The translations under genes and the position numbers were made by a program. Below are positions 24,970-33,624 of a stretch of DNA of 45,048 bases, one piece after another (positions within the stretch are counted from its first letter, which is position 1; each line of letters starts with the position of its first letter). Below the pieces are notes generated by a model. The model was not told where the DNA came from. It did no database searches and was given only the letters and a program-made list of their open reading frames with translations. Location of the stretch: positions 1 to 45,048 of the forward strand of contig NZ_AWQS01000012.1 in the NCBI RefSeq assembly GCF_000576575.1, written 5' to 3'. This stretch comes from Intrasporangium chromatireducens Q5-1 (GTDB lineage: Bacteria > Actinomycetota > Actinomycetes > Actinomycetales > Dermatophilaceae).

Positions 24970-26339
24970 GGACCGCCCGCAGTCGCGGTCGCCGGCGTCG
25001 GGGTCGCCCGCACGGTCCGGACGAGCAGCACGAGGGCGAGCAGCTGGCTCGCGGCGACGACACCGACGAGCAGCGGCAGCGACACGTCATACAGCCACCC
25101 CACGACCGCGCCACCCACGACAGCGAACGCGCCCTGGATCCCGGCGAACACGCCATACGCGGTGGCCCGCCGCGGCGCCGGGACGATCTCGGCGACGAGC
25201 GCCTTGATCGTGGAGTCCTGGATGCCGAAGGCGAGGCCCCACACGGCGACCCCGGCGAGCGCGACCAGCGGTGACCGGGTGAGCGCGAGCGCCGGGACGA
25301 CCGCGACGAGGACCGGCACGACGAGCAGGACGTGTGCGCCGCGCCAGTCATAGATCGCTCCCACGGCGAGCGCAGCGAGCGCCTCGACCGCCATCGCGCC
25401 GGCGTAGACGACCGGCACCGCGGCGACCGGGACGATCCCGTCGACGGTGAGGTGGTAGCCGATGATCCCGAACGTCACGAGCCCGCCCGTCGTCAGGCTC
25501 GCCGCCAGCGCGTAGCGGAAGAACTCCTTGGGCAGGTCGCGGCCGGTCGCGTCGGACAGCCACGCCCGCAGGCTGCCCTGCCGTATGCCGCTGAGCCACC
25601 TGCCGCTGGCGTGCGGGCTGTCGCTGTCGCCGGGTTCACTTGAGGAGTCGGACGATTCGACGCGGGACCGGTCCGAGGCGGGCGTGGCGCTCCCGTCGTA
25701 GACCGACGGGTCGGGGACCTTCGCGCGCAGGATCGCGAGGATCACCATCGCAGCGACGCCGGGAACCGCGAGCACGAGCATGCCGGGCCAGATGACGCCG
25801 GTCGCCGCGATGACGCCGGCGACGACGAGGGGCCCGGCGAAGGCGCCGACCTGGTCGAGGGCCTTGTGGACGCCGAAGCCGCGGCCCCGACCCACGGCCG
25901 CCGCGACATGGGCGAGCAGGGCCGACTTCGACGGGCTGCGCACCGCCTTGCCGGAGCGCTCGAGCAGGATCAGGACGGCCGCGAGGGCGAGCCCGAGGCC
26001 GCCGACGAACGGCGTGATGGCGAGGAGCGGGACGCAGACCGCCGTCAGGCCGTAGCCGATGATCGTCAGCGGCCAGTAGCCACCGGTGCGGTCGGCGAGC
26101 GGGCCGAAGACGAGGCGGAGCACGAGCGCCATCGCCTCCCCCGCCCCGGTCACGACGCCGACGACGAGGGCGCTCGCGCCGAGAGCGGCGAGGAGCGGGC
26201 CGTACATCGACCGGGCGCCCTCGTAGACCATGTCGGCCGCGAGGCTGACCAGGCCGAACCACACGACGACGCGCCAGGCGCTCCACGACGGGCGCGTGCT
26301 GCCCGGGGAGCTCTCGGACGGGGTCTTCGACCCGCTCAC
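24963..26339 (-). CDS. MFS transporter
   Basis: A 458-residue transporter with about 12 hydrophobic helices. Loop 2-3 reads FGPLADRTGGYWPLTIIGYG, an MFS motif A variant. The central loop (about 205-245) is unusually Ser/Asp/Pro-rich: SSDSSSEPGDSDS. The second half repeats the motif as VGAIYDWRGAHVLLVV. The substrate is unknown; it resembles the arsenite/toxin-efflux or YfkF-like single-component group only loosely. The GTG start overlaps the monooxygenase stop by 4 nt, so the pair is an operon. Confidence 0.85.
   Translation of the reverse strand: MSGSKTPSESSPGSTRPSWSAWRVVVWFGLVSLAADMVYEGARSMYGPLLAALGASALVVGVVTGAGEAMALVLRLVFGPLADRTGGYWPLTIIGYGLTAVCVPLLAITPFVGGLGLALAAVLILLERSGKAVRSPSKSALLAHVAAAVGRGRGFGVHKALDQVGAFAGPLVVAGVIAATGVIWPGMLVLAVPGVAAMVILAILRAKVPDPSVYDGSATPASDRSRVESSDSSSEPGDSDSPHASGRWLSGIRQGSLRAWLSDATGRDLPKEFFRYALAASLTTGGLVTFGIIGYHLTVDGIVPVAAVPVVYAGAMAVEALAALAVGAIYDWRGAHVLLVVPVLVAVVPALALTRSPLVALAGVAVWGLAFGIQDSTIKALVAEIVPAPRRATAYGVFAGIQGAFAVVGGAVVGWLYDVSLPLLVGVVAASQLLALVLLVRTVRATPTPATATAGGPQ
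25583..25592 (-). repeat. AGCGGCATAC motif copy inside the MFS gene
   Basis: Exact copy, in the gene's own sense (minus) strand, encoding Leu-Ser-Gly-Ile-Arg in the cytoplasmic loop. Confidence 0.85.
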
Positions 26340-27373
26340 GCGCCGCCGCCGAGCAGGTCGCGGACCCGGGGGGCGACCTCCTGGGCGTAGAGGCGGATGC
26401 ATGACGAGCGCAGCTCGTGCGGGAGGGTGCCCATGGAGTACTTGAGCTGGAAGCGGGTGGCGCCGAGCAGCCGCATCGACTCGGCGATCTTCTGCGCGAC
26501 GGTGTCGGGCGAGCCGCAGTAGACGGCTCCGTCGGGGCCCATCTGCACCAGCGCCTGCTCCTTCGTCATCGGCGCCCAGCGGCGCTCCCGCCCGATGACG
26601 TTCATGTAGCCGATGAAGTGGGGCAGGTACTCCTCCTGCGCCTGCTCGTCGGTGGCGGCGACGTAGCCGGGCGAGTGGATCGCCACCGGCAGTTCCGGCT
26701 TGCCCATCTCGGACAGCGCCCTCCGGTAGAGGTCGACGAGCGGGACGAACTGCCGTGTCGCGCCCCCGATGATCGCGACGACGATCGGCAGACCATAGTG
26801 CGCCGCCCGGACGACGGACTGCGGGGTGCCGCCCACGCCGACCCAGGTCGTCAGGCGCCCCGACTCGGTGCCGGGCTGGACCCGGTCGACCGTGAGCGGC
26901 GGCCGGGTCGTGCCCTCCCACGCCACTGGCTGCTCCGTGAGGATCGCCGAGAGCAGGTCGAGCTTCTCCGAGAAGAGCGTCTCGTAGTCCTGCAGGTCGA
27001 GCCCGAAGAGGGGGAACGACTCGATGAACGACCCGCGCCCGACGGTGATCTCGGCCCGGCCCTGGGAGATGGCGTCGACGGTGGCGAAGCGCTCGAAGAC
27101 CCGGACCGGGTCGTCCGAGCTGAGCACGGTGACGGAGGAGCCGAGGCGGATGTGCTCGGTCGAGGCGGCGAGCCCGGCGAGGACGGTGTCGGGGGCGGCG
27201 ATCGCGTAGTCGGCGCGGTGGTGCTCGCCGAGGCCGATGAAGTCGAGGCCGAGCCGGTCGGCCAGCTGGCCCTCCGCCATGACCTCACGGATGACGGCCG
27301 CAGGGTGCAGTGGGCTCCCGTCGGGTAACAGCGCAATGTCACCGAAGGTGTCCAGGCCCAGCTCGACGTCCAT
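26336..27373 (-). CDS. LLM-class (luciferase-like) flavin-dependent oxidoreductase
   Basis: A 345-residue TIM-barrel flavoprotein. It opens with ELGLDTFGDIALLP, then GLGEHHRADYAIAAPDTVLAGLA, SSVTVLSSDDPVRVFERFAT and GRAEITVGRGSF, the order seen in group-3 LLM oxidoreductases. These use FMN(H2) or F420; the cofactor cannot be fixed here. The next gene is an MFS transporter overlapping by 4 nt, which suggests uptake or efflux of the same compound. The start follows TAGGAT by 6 nt and GGAGGG abuts the ATG, so it is leaderless. Confidence 0.87.
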   Translation of the reverse strand: MDVELGLDTFGDIALLPDGSPLHPAAVIREVMAEGQLADRLGLDFIGLGEHHRADYAIAAPDTVLAGLAASTEHIRLGSSVTVLSSDDPVRVFERFATVDAISQGRAEITVGRGSFIESFPLFGLDLQDYETLFSEKLDLLSAILTEQPVAWEGTTRPPLTVDRVQPGTESGRLTTWVGVGGTPQSVVRAAHYGLPIVVAIIGGATRQFVPLVDLYRRALSEMGKPELPVAIHSPGYVAATDEQAQEEYLPHFIGYMNVIGRERRWAPMTKEQALVQMGPDGAVYCGSPDTVAQKIAESMRLLGATRFQLKYSMGTLPHELRSSCIRLYAQEVAPRVRDLLGGGA

Positions 27374-27744
27374 CCCTCCATCCTACGGACGGCGGGCGCC
27401 CGGCCCCGGGCACGACCCGAGCAGCGGTCCGAGGCGCTCGACAGCGCCTGGACCGAAGGTATGCCGGGTCACCTTCAGGATAGCGTCGACCGAGACGAGT
27501 TGCGATGTGCACCAAGGAGATTCACGACGTCAAGCAACACGTTCCGCACTGCTCAATGACGCTGCGTGACCCGCTCGCCAATCCCTCTGCTCGGGTAACG
27601 AATTGGACACAGTCCACGGCCAGGTTTTTGACCATTCACTCATCGCTGTGCTTGGTTGGTGGCCGGTCCGAGCCGGGGGAAAGCTCATCTGGGCCGCCAC
27701 GAGACATACGAAACGATACGAGACGTGCAGAGGGTGATCGAGTC
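27374..27744 (+). other. 371-nt intergenic region upstream of the betaine transporter operon
   Basis: Divergent spacer, lower in GC than its surroundings. One frame stays open through it (from 27505), but the codons (ATA, GTA, TTT, AAT) are unlike neighbouring genes, so I regard it as non-coding leader. It holds a GGTATGCC core (27459-27466) inside a GAAGGT/ACCTTC inverted repeat (27455-27460 and 27471-27476), and a TTGACC (27628-27633) that could be a -35. I could not recognise a riboswitch. Confidence 0.5.
27380..27385 (-). promoter_or_regulatory. -10 hexamer TAGGAT of a leaderless promoter (LLM oxidoreductase)
   Basis: Minus-strand TAGGAT, then 6 nt, then the ATG at 27373. Confidence 0.65.
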
Positions 27745-29031
27745 TTGCCTGCCATCGAGGCGGAACATCTCTACAAGGTGTTCGGACGACGGGCGCGGGA
27801 CGGGGTCACACGGCTCCGCCAGGGCGCCACACAACAGGAACTGAATGAGCAGGACGGCCTCACGGCTGCCGTGATCGACGCGTCGTTCACGGTCGAGGAA
27901 GGTGAGATCTTCGTCGTCATGGGCCTCTCGGGGTCCGGCAAGTCGACCCTGCTGCGCATGGTCAACGGGCTGCTCGAGCCGACGGCCGGCTCGGTGACGC
28001 TCATGGGCGCGAATGTCACGTCGGCCCCTCCCAAGACCCTGCGCCGGATCCGCCGCGAGCGGGTCAGCATGGTCTTCCAGCACTTCGCACTGCTCCCGCA
28101 CCGGACGGTCCTCGAGAACGCCGCTTACGGCCTCGAGACCCAAGGCATCGGCAAGGCCGAGCGTGCCCGCCGCGCGGCCGAGGCACTCGAGCTGTGCGGC
28201 CTCGGCGGCTGGGGCGACAAGCTGCCCGGTGAGCTCTCCGGTGGCATGCAGCAGCGCGTCGGCCTGGCCCGAGCCCTCGCCGCGGACACCGACATCCTGC
28301 TGATGGACGAGGCCTTCAGCGCGCTCGACCCGCTCATCCGCCGCGGCATGCAGGACCAGCTGCTGGAGCTGCAGAGCCGGTTGAAGAAGACGATCCTGTT
28401 CATCACCCACGACCTCAACGAGGCGATGCGCCTCGGGGACCGGATCGCGATGATGCGCAACGGCCGCATCGTCCAGATCGGCACGGCCGAGGAGATCCTC
28501 AACGACCCGGCCAACGACTACGTGGCCCGGTTCATCCAGGACGTCGACCGCAGCCGGGTCCTGACCGCCTCGTCGATCATGGAGCCGCCGGTCGCGGTGC
28601 TTCGGTCGGAGCAGGGCCCCCGGGCCGCGCACAAGCTGATGCGTGAGAACCAGCTCGACACGCTCCTCGTCGTCGACCGCGACCGCCGGATCCGCGGCAC
28701 CGTGGGCGAGCAGACCGTCGTCCGTGCCGTCGAGACCGGCACCACCGGCGTCGAGGGGCTGCTCGAGCGATCCGTGCCGACCGTGTCACCGGACACCGTC
28801 ATCGCCGACCTCCTCGCCGAGGCCGCCGACTCCGAGGTGCCCCTCGCCGTCGTGGACGAGCAGGAACGCCTTGTCGGCGTCATCCCGCGGGTCACCCTGC
28901 TGACGGCGCTGAGCAACACGAGTGCCACCAGCGAGGGCGGCCCGGACGGCGAGGCCCAGACCGACTCGGCGACTGACCCGCAGCCAGACCCGCCCGCGGC
29001 GAGCGCCCACGATGCGGAGGTGCCGGCATGA
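27745..29031 (+). CDS. proV: glycine betaine/proline ABC transporter ATPase (ProV/OpuAA-like)
   Basis: A 428-residue ATPase that matches E. coli ProV over its length: EAEHLYKVFGRR, IDASFTVEEGEIFVVMGLSG, Walker A GLSGSGKS, VFQHFALLPHRTV, LSGGMQQRVGLARALA, Walker B ILLMDEAFSALDPLIRR. A CBS-type tandem region (about 285-395) follows, with LLVVDRDRRIRG and PLAVVDEQERLVGV, which in OpuA senses ionic strength or c-di-AMP. The last 30 residues are an acidic, Pro-rich tail. The start is uncertain: TTG at 27745 gives the usual opening and has GAGGG 10 nt upstream. ATGA overlap joins it to the permease gene. Confidence 0.88.
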   Translation: MPAIEAEHLYKVFGRRARDGVTRLRQGATQQELNEQDGLTAAVIDASFTVEEGEIFVVMGLSGSGKSTLLRMVNGLLEPTAGSVTLMGANVTSAPPKTLRRIRRERVSMVFQHFALLPHRTVLENAAYGLETQGIGKAERARRAAEALELCGLGGWGDKLPGELSGGMQQRVGLARALAADTDILLMDEAFSALDPLIRRGMQDQLLELQSRLKKTILFITHDLNEAMRLGDRIAMMRNGRIVQIGTAEEILNDPANDYVARFIQDVDRSRVLTASSIMEPPVAVLRSEQGPRAAHKLMRENQLDTLLVVDRDRRIRGTVGEQTVVRAVETGTTGVEGLLERSVPTVSPDTVIADLLAEAADSEVPLAVVDEQERLVGVIPRVTLLTALSNTSATSEGGPDGEAQTDSATDPQPDPPAASAHDAEVPA

Positions 29032-29906
29032 CCCACACCGCAATCGACCTGCCCCGCCTCCCGATCGGCGACTGGTGTGCCGCGGTGGTGCTCTGGGCCC
29101 AGGAGAACCTCGGGCCGATCCTTGACGCCATCTACAGCGTCCTGCGGGCCCTTGACGACAAGCTGGCGGCCGGCCTGCACGTCGTGCCCGCCCTCCTCAT
29201 GGCGGTGATCCTCGGACTCGTCGCCTGGGCCGCGAGCAGCTGGAAGCTGGGTGTCGGCACCCTCCTCGGCATGCTGCTCATCAGCACGATGGGCATGTGG
29301 GACGAGGCGATGGACACCCTGTCGCTCGTCATCGTGTGCAGTGTCGTCGCGATGGCGTTCGCCCTGCCGATCGGGGTCGCGGCGGCACGCTACGAGGCGG
29401 TCTCGCACGTCGTGCGACCGGTGCTCGACTTCATGCAGACGCTGCCGGTCTTCGTCTACCTCATCCCCGCCGTGCTCCTCTTCGGCATCGGGGTCGTCCC
29501 CGGCATGGTCGCCACGATCGTGTTCGCGATGCCGCCCGGCGTGCGCCTGACCGAGCTCGGCATCCGCCAGGTCGACCGCGAGGTGGTCGAGGCAGGCCAC
29601 GCCTTCGGCGCGGCCCCCCGCCGCATCCTCACGCGGATCCAGGTGCCGCTCGCGATGCCGACGATCATGGCCGGCGTCAACCAGGTCATCATGCTGGCGC
29701 TCTCGATGGTCGTCGTCGCCGGCATGGTCGGAGCCGGTGGCCTCGGCGCCCTCGTGTACCAAGGCATCACGACGATGGACATGCCGCTGGGCTTCGAGGG
29801 CGGGATCGCCGTGGTCATCCTCGCGATGTTCCTCGACCGCATCACCGCGGGCCTGGCGGGCCGCTCCCCCGTCGCCCGGGTCTCGAAGGCGACCGCACGC
29901 GCCTGA
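29028..29906 (+). CDS. proW: glycine betaine/proline ABC transporter permease (ProW-like)
   Basis: A 292-residue inner-membrane permease with about seven hydrophobic segments. The EAA loop reads EAGHAFGAAPRRILTRIQVP near 185-204, and the LDFMQTLPVFVYLIPAVLLFG block near 130 matches ProW/OpuAB. The N-terminal 45 residues include an amphipathic segment. It is coupled to the ATPase by a 4-nt overlap and is followed 123 nt later by the binding protein. Confidence 0.9.
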   Translation: MTHTAIDLPRLPIGDWCAAVVLWAQENLGPILDAIYSVLRALDDKLAAGLHVVPALLMAVILGLVAWAASSWKLGVGTLLGMLLISTMGMWDEAMDTLSLVIVCSVVAMAFALPIGVAAARYEAVSHVVRPVLDFMQTLPVFVYLIPAVLLFGIGVVPGMVATIVFAMPPGVRLTELGIRQVDREVVEAGHAFGAAPRRILTRIQVPLAMPTIMAGVNQVIMLALSMVVVAGMVGAGGLGALVYQGITTMDMPLGFEGGIAVVILAMFLDRITAGLAGRSPVARVSKATARA

Positions 29907-29923
29907 CGCGTTTGCACGCACGA

Positions 29924-29941
29924 CCGGTGCCACGTCACCGG
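29924..29941 (+). other. small inverted repeat between permease and binding-protein genes
   Basis: CCGGTG and CACCGG flank a 6-nt spacer, a perfect 6-bp stem 18 nt after the permease stop. It could stabilise the 3' end of the upstream mRNA or partly terminate transcription. Confidence 0.35.
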
Positions 29942-30029
29942 GGCCGGCTTCGGACGGCATCGGGACCGGCACCGCCCTGAACCTTCCCGCGCGACCGTCG
30001 CGCACGCAACCCACGAGAGGTGTCTCATC

Positions 30030-30959
30030 ATGCGCAACACACGACTGGTCCGGACGATCGCGGCCGGCTCCACCGCCGTCCTCGCCGTCGGGCTCATGGC
30101 AGCCTGCGGCAAGAGCGAGGTGGTCGGCTCCGGCTCCGGTGACGCGAGCGGCGACAAGCCGGCGTCGAAGACCCTGACGATCCCGATCGCCTCCGGCTGG
30201 GACGAGGACAAGGTGGTCAGCCACCTGTGGAAGTACGTCCTCGAGCAGAAGGGCTACACGGTCAAGGTGCCCGACATGGACATCGGCGTCATCTTCACCG
30301 GGATCTCGAACGGCAAGGGCAGCAACATCGACGTCTTCTTCGACACGTGGCTGCCCACCACCCACAAGAAGTACTGGGACAAGGTCAGCAACAAGGTCGA
30401 GGACCTCGGTGTCTGGTATGACCAGGCGACGCTCAACATCGCCGTGCCGACCTACATGGAGGACGTGAACTCGATCGCGGACCTCAAGGGCAAGGCCGAG
30501 GAGCTGGACGGCACCATCACCGGGATCGACCCCGGCGCCGGCCTGACCGAGGCGACCAAGAACAGCGCCATGCCGAAGTACGGCCTCGACGACTTCGAGC
30601 TGCAGACCTCGTCCACCGCCGCCATGCTCGCGGCGCTGAAGAAGGCGACCGACGCCAAGAAGCCCATCGTCGTGACGCTGTGGCACCCGCACTGGGCCTA
30701 CAGCGCCTACCCGATCAAGGACCTCAAGGACCCCAAGCAGGCACTCGGTGGCGCCGAGGAGGTCCACACGATCGCCCGCCAGGGCTTCAGCGACGACTTC
30801 CCCGAGGTCGCCAAGGCACTGTCGAGCTTCAAGCTCGGCGACGCCGAGCTGGCCGACCTCGAGAAGGTCGTGCTGCAGGACCACAAGGAGGACCCGCAGG
30901 CCGGCATCGCCGCGTGGGTCAAGGACAACCAGGACGTCGTCAACAAGATGATGCCGTGA
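30030..30959 (+). CDS. proX: glycine betaine ABC transporter substrate-binding lipoprotein
   Basis: A 309-residue lipoprotein. The signal sequence ends in the lipobox LMAAC (Cys about 27). The mature part is OpuAC/ProX-like: TIPIASGWDEDKVVSHLW, NIDVFFDTWLPTTHKKYW, and VVTLWHPHWAYSAYPIKD. Its Trp/Tyr residues resemble the aromatic box that holds the trimethylammonium group. It captures betaine-like osmolytes outside the membrane and hands them to the permease. GAGAGG lies 9 nt before the ATG. Its transcript ends at the perfect 18-bp motif hairpin. Confidence 0.93.
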   Translation: MRNTRLVRTIAAGSTAVLAVGLMAACGKSEVVGSGSGDASGDKPASKTLTIPIASGWDEDKVVSHLWKYVLEQKGYTVKVPDMDIGVIFTGISNGKGSNIDVFFDTWLPTTHKKYWDKVSNKVEDLGVWYDQATLNIAVPTYMEDVNSIADLKGKAEELDGTITGIDPGAGLTEATKNSAMPKYGLDDFELQTSSTAAMLAALKKATDAKKPIVVTLWHPHWAYSAYPIKDLKDPKQALGGAEEVHTIARQGFSDDFPEVAKALSSFKLGDAELADLEKVVLQDHKEDPQAGIAAWVKDNQDVVNKMMP

Positions 30960-30992
30960 CGCGCGGAGCGCGTCCGGAACGCTGAACGATCA

Positions 30993-31035
30993 CGGGGCTG
31001 AGCGGCATACGTCAGGGGTATGCCGCTCAGCCCCG
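30993..31035. terminator. perfect 18-bp hairpin built from an inverted pair of AGCGGCATAC motifs
   Basis: Arms 30993-31010 and 31018-31035 pair at 18 of 18 positions with a 7-nt loop. Each arm contains the exact 10-mer (31001-31010 and 31018-31027) extended by CGGGGCTG. It lies between the convergent binding-protein and peptidase genes, so it probably terminates both. Confidence 0.85.
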
Positions 31036-31052
31036 TTCGCGTGGAGGCGTCG

Positions 31053-33044
31053 TCATGTGAGGTGCTCGGTGAAGAAGTCGAGGATGATCTCGGCGCGTTG
31101 GCGCCGGTGCACTGGCGAGCCGCTGCGGGACAGCTCGTGGCTCTCCCCCGGGAACCGGTAGAAGGTCACGTCCTTGCCGAGCAGCCGCATCGCGACGAAG
31201 AGCTCCTCGGCCTGGTTTACCGGGCAGCGGTAGTCCTCCTCGCTGTGGATGATCAGGACCGGCACCTCGATGGCCCGCACGTGTCGGATTGGGGACAGCG
31301 CGACGTAGGCGTCCGGGTCGTCGACGTGGGTGACGCCGAGCTCGACCTTGAACGAGGTGGAGACGTCGCTGGTGAACTCCTCGGTGAGGAAGTTGTTGAC
31401 GGCCCGCTCGCTGCAGATCGCCCTGAACCGGGTGCCCGTCGTGCCGGCGAGGTGGGTCGCCATCCAGCCGCCGTAGCTGCCGCCCTGCATGCCGACCCGG
31501 TCCGGGTCGCAGAACGGGTAGCGCTCCACGGCGGCATCGACGACGGCGAGCACGTCATCGGCGTCGACGCTCCCCCACCCGGCGCCGGGGGTCGTGGGAT
31601 GCTTCGGCCCGGCGATGGACTGGCTCCACCAGTCCTCCCGCCCGGAGCCGCCCCGCGGGTTGCACATCAGCACGACGAAGCCGGCGGCCGCCTGGTACTG
31701 CGCCTCGTCGAAGAGGGTCTCGCCGTACTGCGTGAAGGGACCGCCGTGGACGTTGAGGACGACGGGGTGGCGCTCCGACTCGTCGAGGTCCGCCGGCCGC
31801 ATGACCCACGCGTCGATCTCCCCCGCGCCGTCCCGGGTGGGGACGGTGAACTTCTCCCAGCCGACGGGATGCGCGACCTCCGCGTACCGCTCGCCGAAGG
31901 AGGTGAGCCGGCGCAGCCGCCCCGAGGGCTCGACGACATGAAGGTCGGCGGGCCGGTCGACAGCGCTGACGCAGGCGACGACGGAGCCGCCGCGGGCGTC
32001 GACGGCGGTCACTGTGATCGGCCCGTCGGTGACCCGCTCGGGGGCGCGGCCGTCGGCGTGCAGTCGGTAGAGGTGCGTCTCGCCGCGGTCCTCGGCGGTC
32101 GTCAGGAGCGTCCCGTCGTCGAGCCAGTGCGGCTCCTGCGTGCCAGCCGTGGCAGTGAAGGTCCGGTCCAGGCCAGTGGAGACCCAGCGGTGCTCCCCAC
32201 CGTCGAGGGGCACGACGCCGACGTGCTGGTTGCCGATCCTCATCGGGTCGTCCTGGCCGAGGAACGAGACGGTCGTCCCGTCCGGTGAGACCCGCGGCTG
32301 GCCGTAGTTGCCGGTCTGGTGGGTCAGCTCACGCGGGTCGCCGTCGAGGGGGACGACGAACAGATCCGTGGCCAGGTCGAGGTCCCACGTGTCGTGCCGG
32401 GCCCCCGACGTGACGACGCCGCTGGAGTCGGCGAGCCAGGCCAGGCCGTCGTACTCATGACGGCCGGGGGTGAGGTCGCGCGGCGGAGCGGTGCCGTCGG
32501 CGGGCACGACGTGCACGTGCGTCGGCCGGTCGAACGTCCAGTCCTCATCGTTGAGACGCGTGAAGAACGTCTCGATCTTGCGGGGCGGCTGCCAGCTGAC
32601 GTCCTTGGCGTCGTAGCGCTCGTCGCGCACCCGGGACAGGAAGCCGAGCCAGCGCCCGTCGGGGCTCCACCGGACCTGGTCGACGGCCTCCTTCATCGTC
32701 GCGACCGTGCGCGTCTCGCCGCCCTCGACCGGGAGGACGTGCAGGGTCGCGTCCCCCTTCTTCTCGCCTCGCCGCGAGACGAACGCGAGCTCCCGGCTGT
32801 CCGGGCTCCACTCCGGGGCTGAGTCGTGCTCGCCGCCCGAGACCGGGCGGGGCGGGGCGCTGCCGTCGACGGGGGCGAGCCAGACACGGCTCAGCCGGGT
32901 GTTGTGCTCGAACGAGGTCCACCGGACGACGAAGGCGACCTGGCTGCCGTCCGGTGAGAGGGCAGGGCTGGTCGCCTCGACGATCGACCCGATGATCCGT
33001 TCCGCGATGGTTGCGTGCTCACTGAGCTCTGGCTTCGTCGTCAC
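31053..33044 (-). CDS. S9-family prolyl oligopeptidase-like peptidase
   Basis: A 663-residue cytosolic serine peptidase. The N-terminal ~390 residues are beta-propeller repeats of the TolB/WD40-like type (SPDGSQVAF, SPDSRELAF, SPDGRWLGF, SPDGTTVSF). The C-terminal alpha/beta-hydrolase has nucleophile Ser in GGSYGGWM near 523, Asp in HSEEDYRCPV near 603, and His in GESHELSRSG near 636. This is the acylaminoacyl-peptidase/dipeptidyl-peptidase group. The GTG start follows TAGCGT by 6 nt, so it is leaderless; 49 nt separate it from the divergent PH-domain pair. Confidence 0.92.
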   Translation of the reverse strand: MTTKPELSEHATIAERIIGSIVEATSPALSPDGSQVAFVVRWTSFEHNTRLSRVWLAPVDGSAPPRPVSGGEHDSAPEWSPDSRELAFVSRRGEKKGDATLHVLPVEGGETRTVATMKEAVDQVRWSPDGRWLGFLSRVRDERYDAKDVSWQPPRKIETFFTRLNDEDWTFDRPTHVHVVPADGTAPPRDLTPGRHEYDGLAWLADSSGVVTSGARHDTWDLDLATDLFVVPLDGDPRELTHQTGNYGQPRVSPDGTTVSFLGQDDPMRIGNQHVGVVPLDGGEHRWVSTGLDRTFTATAGTQEPHWLDDGTLLTTAEDRGETHLYRLHADGRAPERVTDGPITVTAVDARGGSVVACVSAVDRPADLHVVEPSGRLRRLTSFGERYAEVAHPVGWEKFTVPTRDGAGEIDAWVMRPADLDESERHPVVLNVHGGPFTQYGETLFDEAQYQAAAGFVVLMCNPRGGSGREDWWSQSIAGPKHPTTPGAGWGSVDADDVLAVVDAAVERYPFCDPDRVGMQGGSYGGWMATHLAGTTGTRFRAICSERAVNNFLTEEFTSDVSTSFKVELGVTHVDDPDAYVALSPIRHVRAIEVPVLIIHSEEDYRCPVNQAEELFVAMRLLGKDVTFYRFPGESHELSRSGSPVHRRQRAEIILDFFTEHLT

Positions 33045-33050
33045 GGTCCG

Positions 33051-33056
33051 ACGCTA
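33051..33056 (-). promoter_or_regulatory. -10 hexamer TAGCGT of a leaderless promoter (S9 peptidase)
   Basis: Minus-strand TAGCGT, then 6 nt, then the GTG at 33044. Confidence 0.65.
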
Positions 33057-33093
33057 ACCGAGGGCCGCGACTCCGGTGTGAAACCGTGGGGTC

Positions 33094-33624
33094 GTGCAGG
33101 TGCCTGACTCTCCCCGCGAGCCGCTGCTCGAGCCGGCCAACGAGCCGCTGCGTGAGCCGGCTCGCCTCGTGTCCCGGCGCGCCGTCGCCATGTGGACCGT
33201 CGACGCGCTCCTCGGCATGGCCGTCCTCCTCGCCGGGCAGGTGGCGTGGTGGTGGTTCGACCGGGGCAACACGTTCTGGCACTGGGTCGTCGCCGCTGCG
33301 TGGCTCGTCCTGGGCGGGGCCTACGTCATCGTCATGCCGCGGTGGCGCTACCGGGTGCACCGGTGGGAGGCAACCGCCGAGGCGATCTACACGCAGCGCG
33401 GCTGGCTGAACCAGGAACGCCGGATCGCGCCGGTCAGCCGGGTGCAGACCGTCGACCTGCAGCGCGGCCCCGTCGCCCAGCTGTTCCGGCTGGCCTCCGT
33501 CACCGTCACGACGGCCTCCGCCGCCGGGCCGCTGCGGATCGAGGGGCTCGACGTCACCGAGGCACGCGAGCTCGTCGACGTGCTGACCGCGGCGGCGGTG
33601 GCCGAGCCGGGAGATGCCACGTGA
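33094..33624 (+). CDS. bacterial PH-domain membrane protein (YdbS-like)
   Basis: A 176-residue protein. Two hydrophobic helices (about 33-52 and 63-82) are followed by a bPH2 domain: YRVHRWEATAEAIYTQRGWL, RIAPVSRVQTVDLQRGPVAQLFRLASVTV, AAGPLRIEGLD. This matches YdbS/DUF304. The partner gene overlaps by 4 nt (GTGA) and encodes a larger three-repeat YdbT-like protein; in Bacillus ydbST confers resistance to some antimicrobials, though that role is not shown here. The GTG has no ribosome site; AACCGT lies 6 nt before it. Confidence 0.85.
   Translation: MQVPDSPREPLLEPANEPLREPARLVSRRAVAMWTVDALLGMAVLLAGQVAWWWFDRGNTFWHWVVAAAWLVLGGAYVIVMPRWRYRVHRWEATAEAIYTQRGWLNQERRIAPVSRVQTVDLQRGPVAQLFRLASVTVTTASAAGPLRIEGLDVTEARELVDVLTAAAVAEPGDAT

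Noticed and set aside
24963-26921. 652-codon version of the MFS gene
   Set aside because: The first 190 codons run antisense-like through the LLM oxidoreductase in another frame; the GTG at 26339 with 4-nt overlap gives a normal MFS length.
27505-27744. In-frame upstream extension of the ProV-like protein
   Set aside because: It contains codons rare in this genome (ATA, GTA, TTT, AAT) and no homology to ProV, whose conserved N-terminus starts at the TTG.
28518-30884. 788-codon minus-strand frame across the betaine operon
   Set aside because: The plus strand has a complete ProV/ProW/ProX set; the minus product is Asp/Arg/Gly/His-rich with no fold marks.
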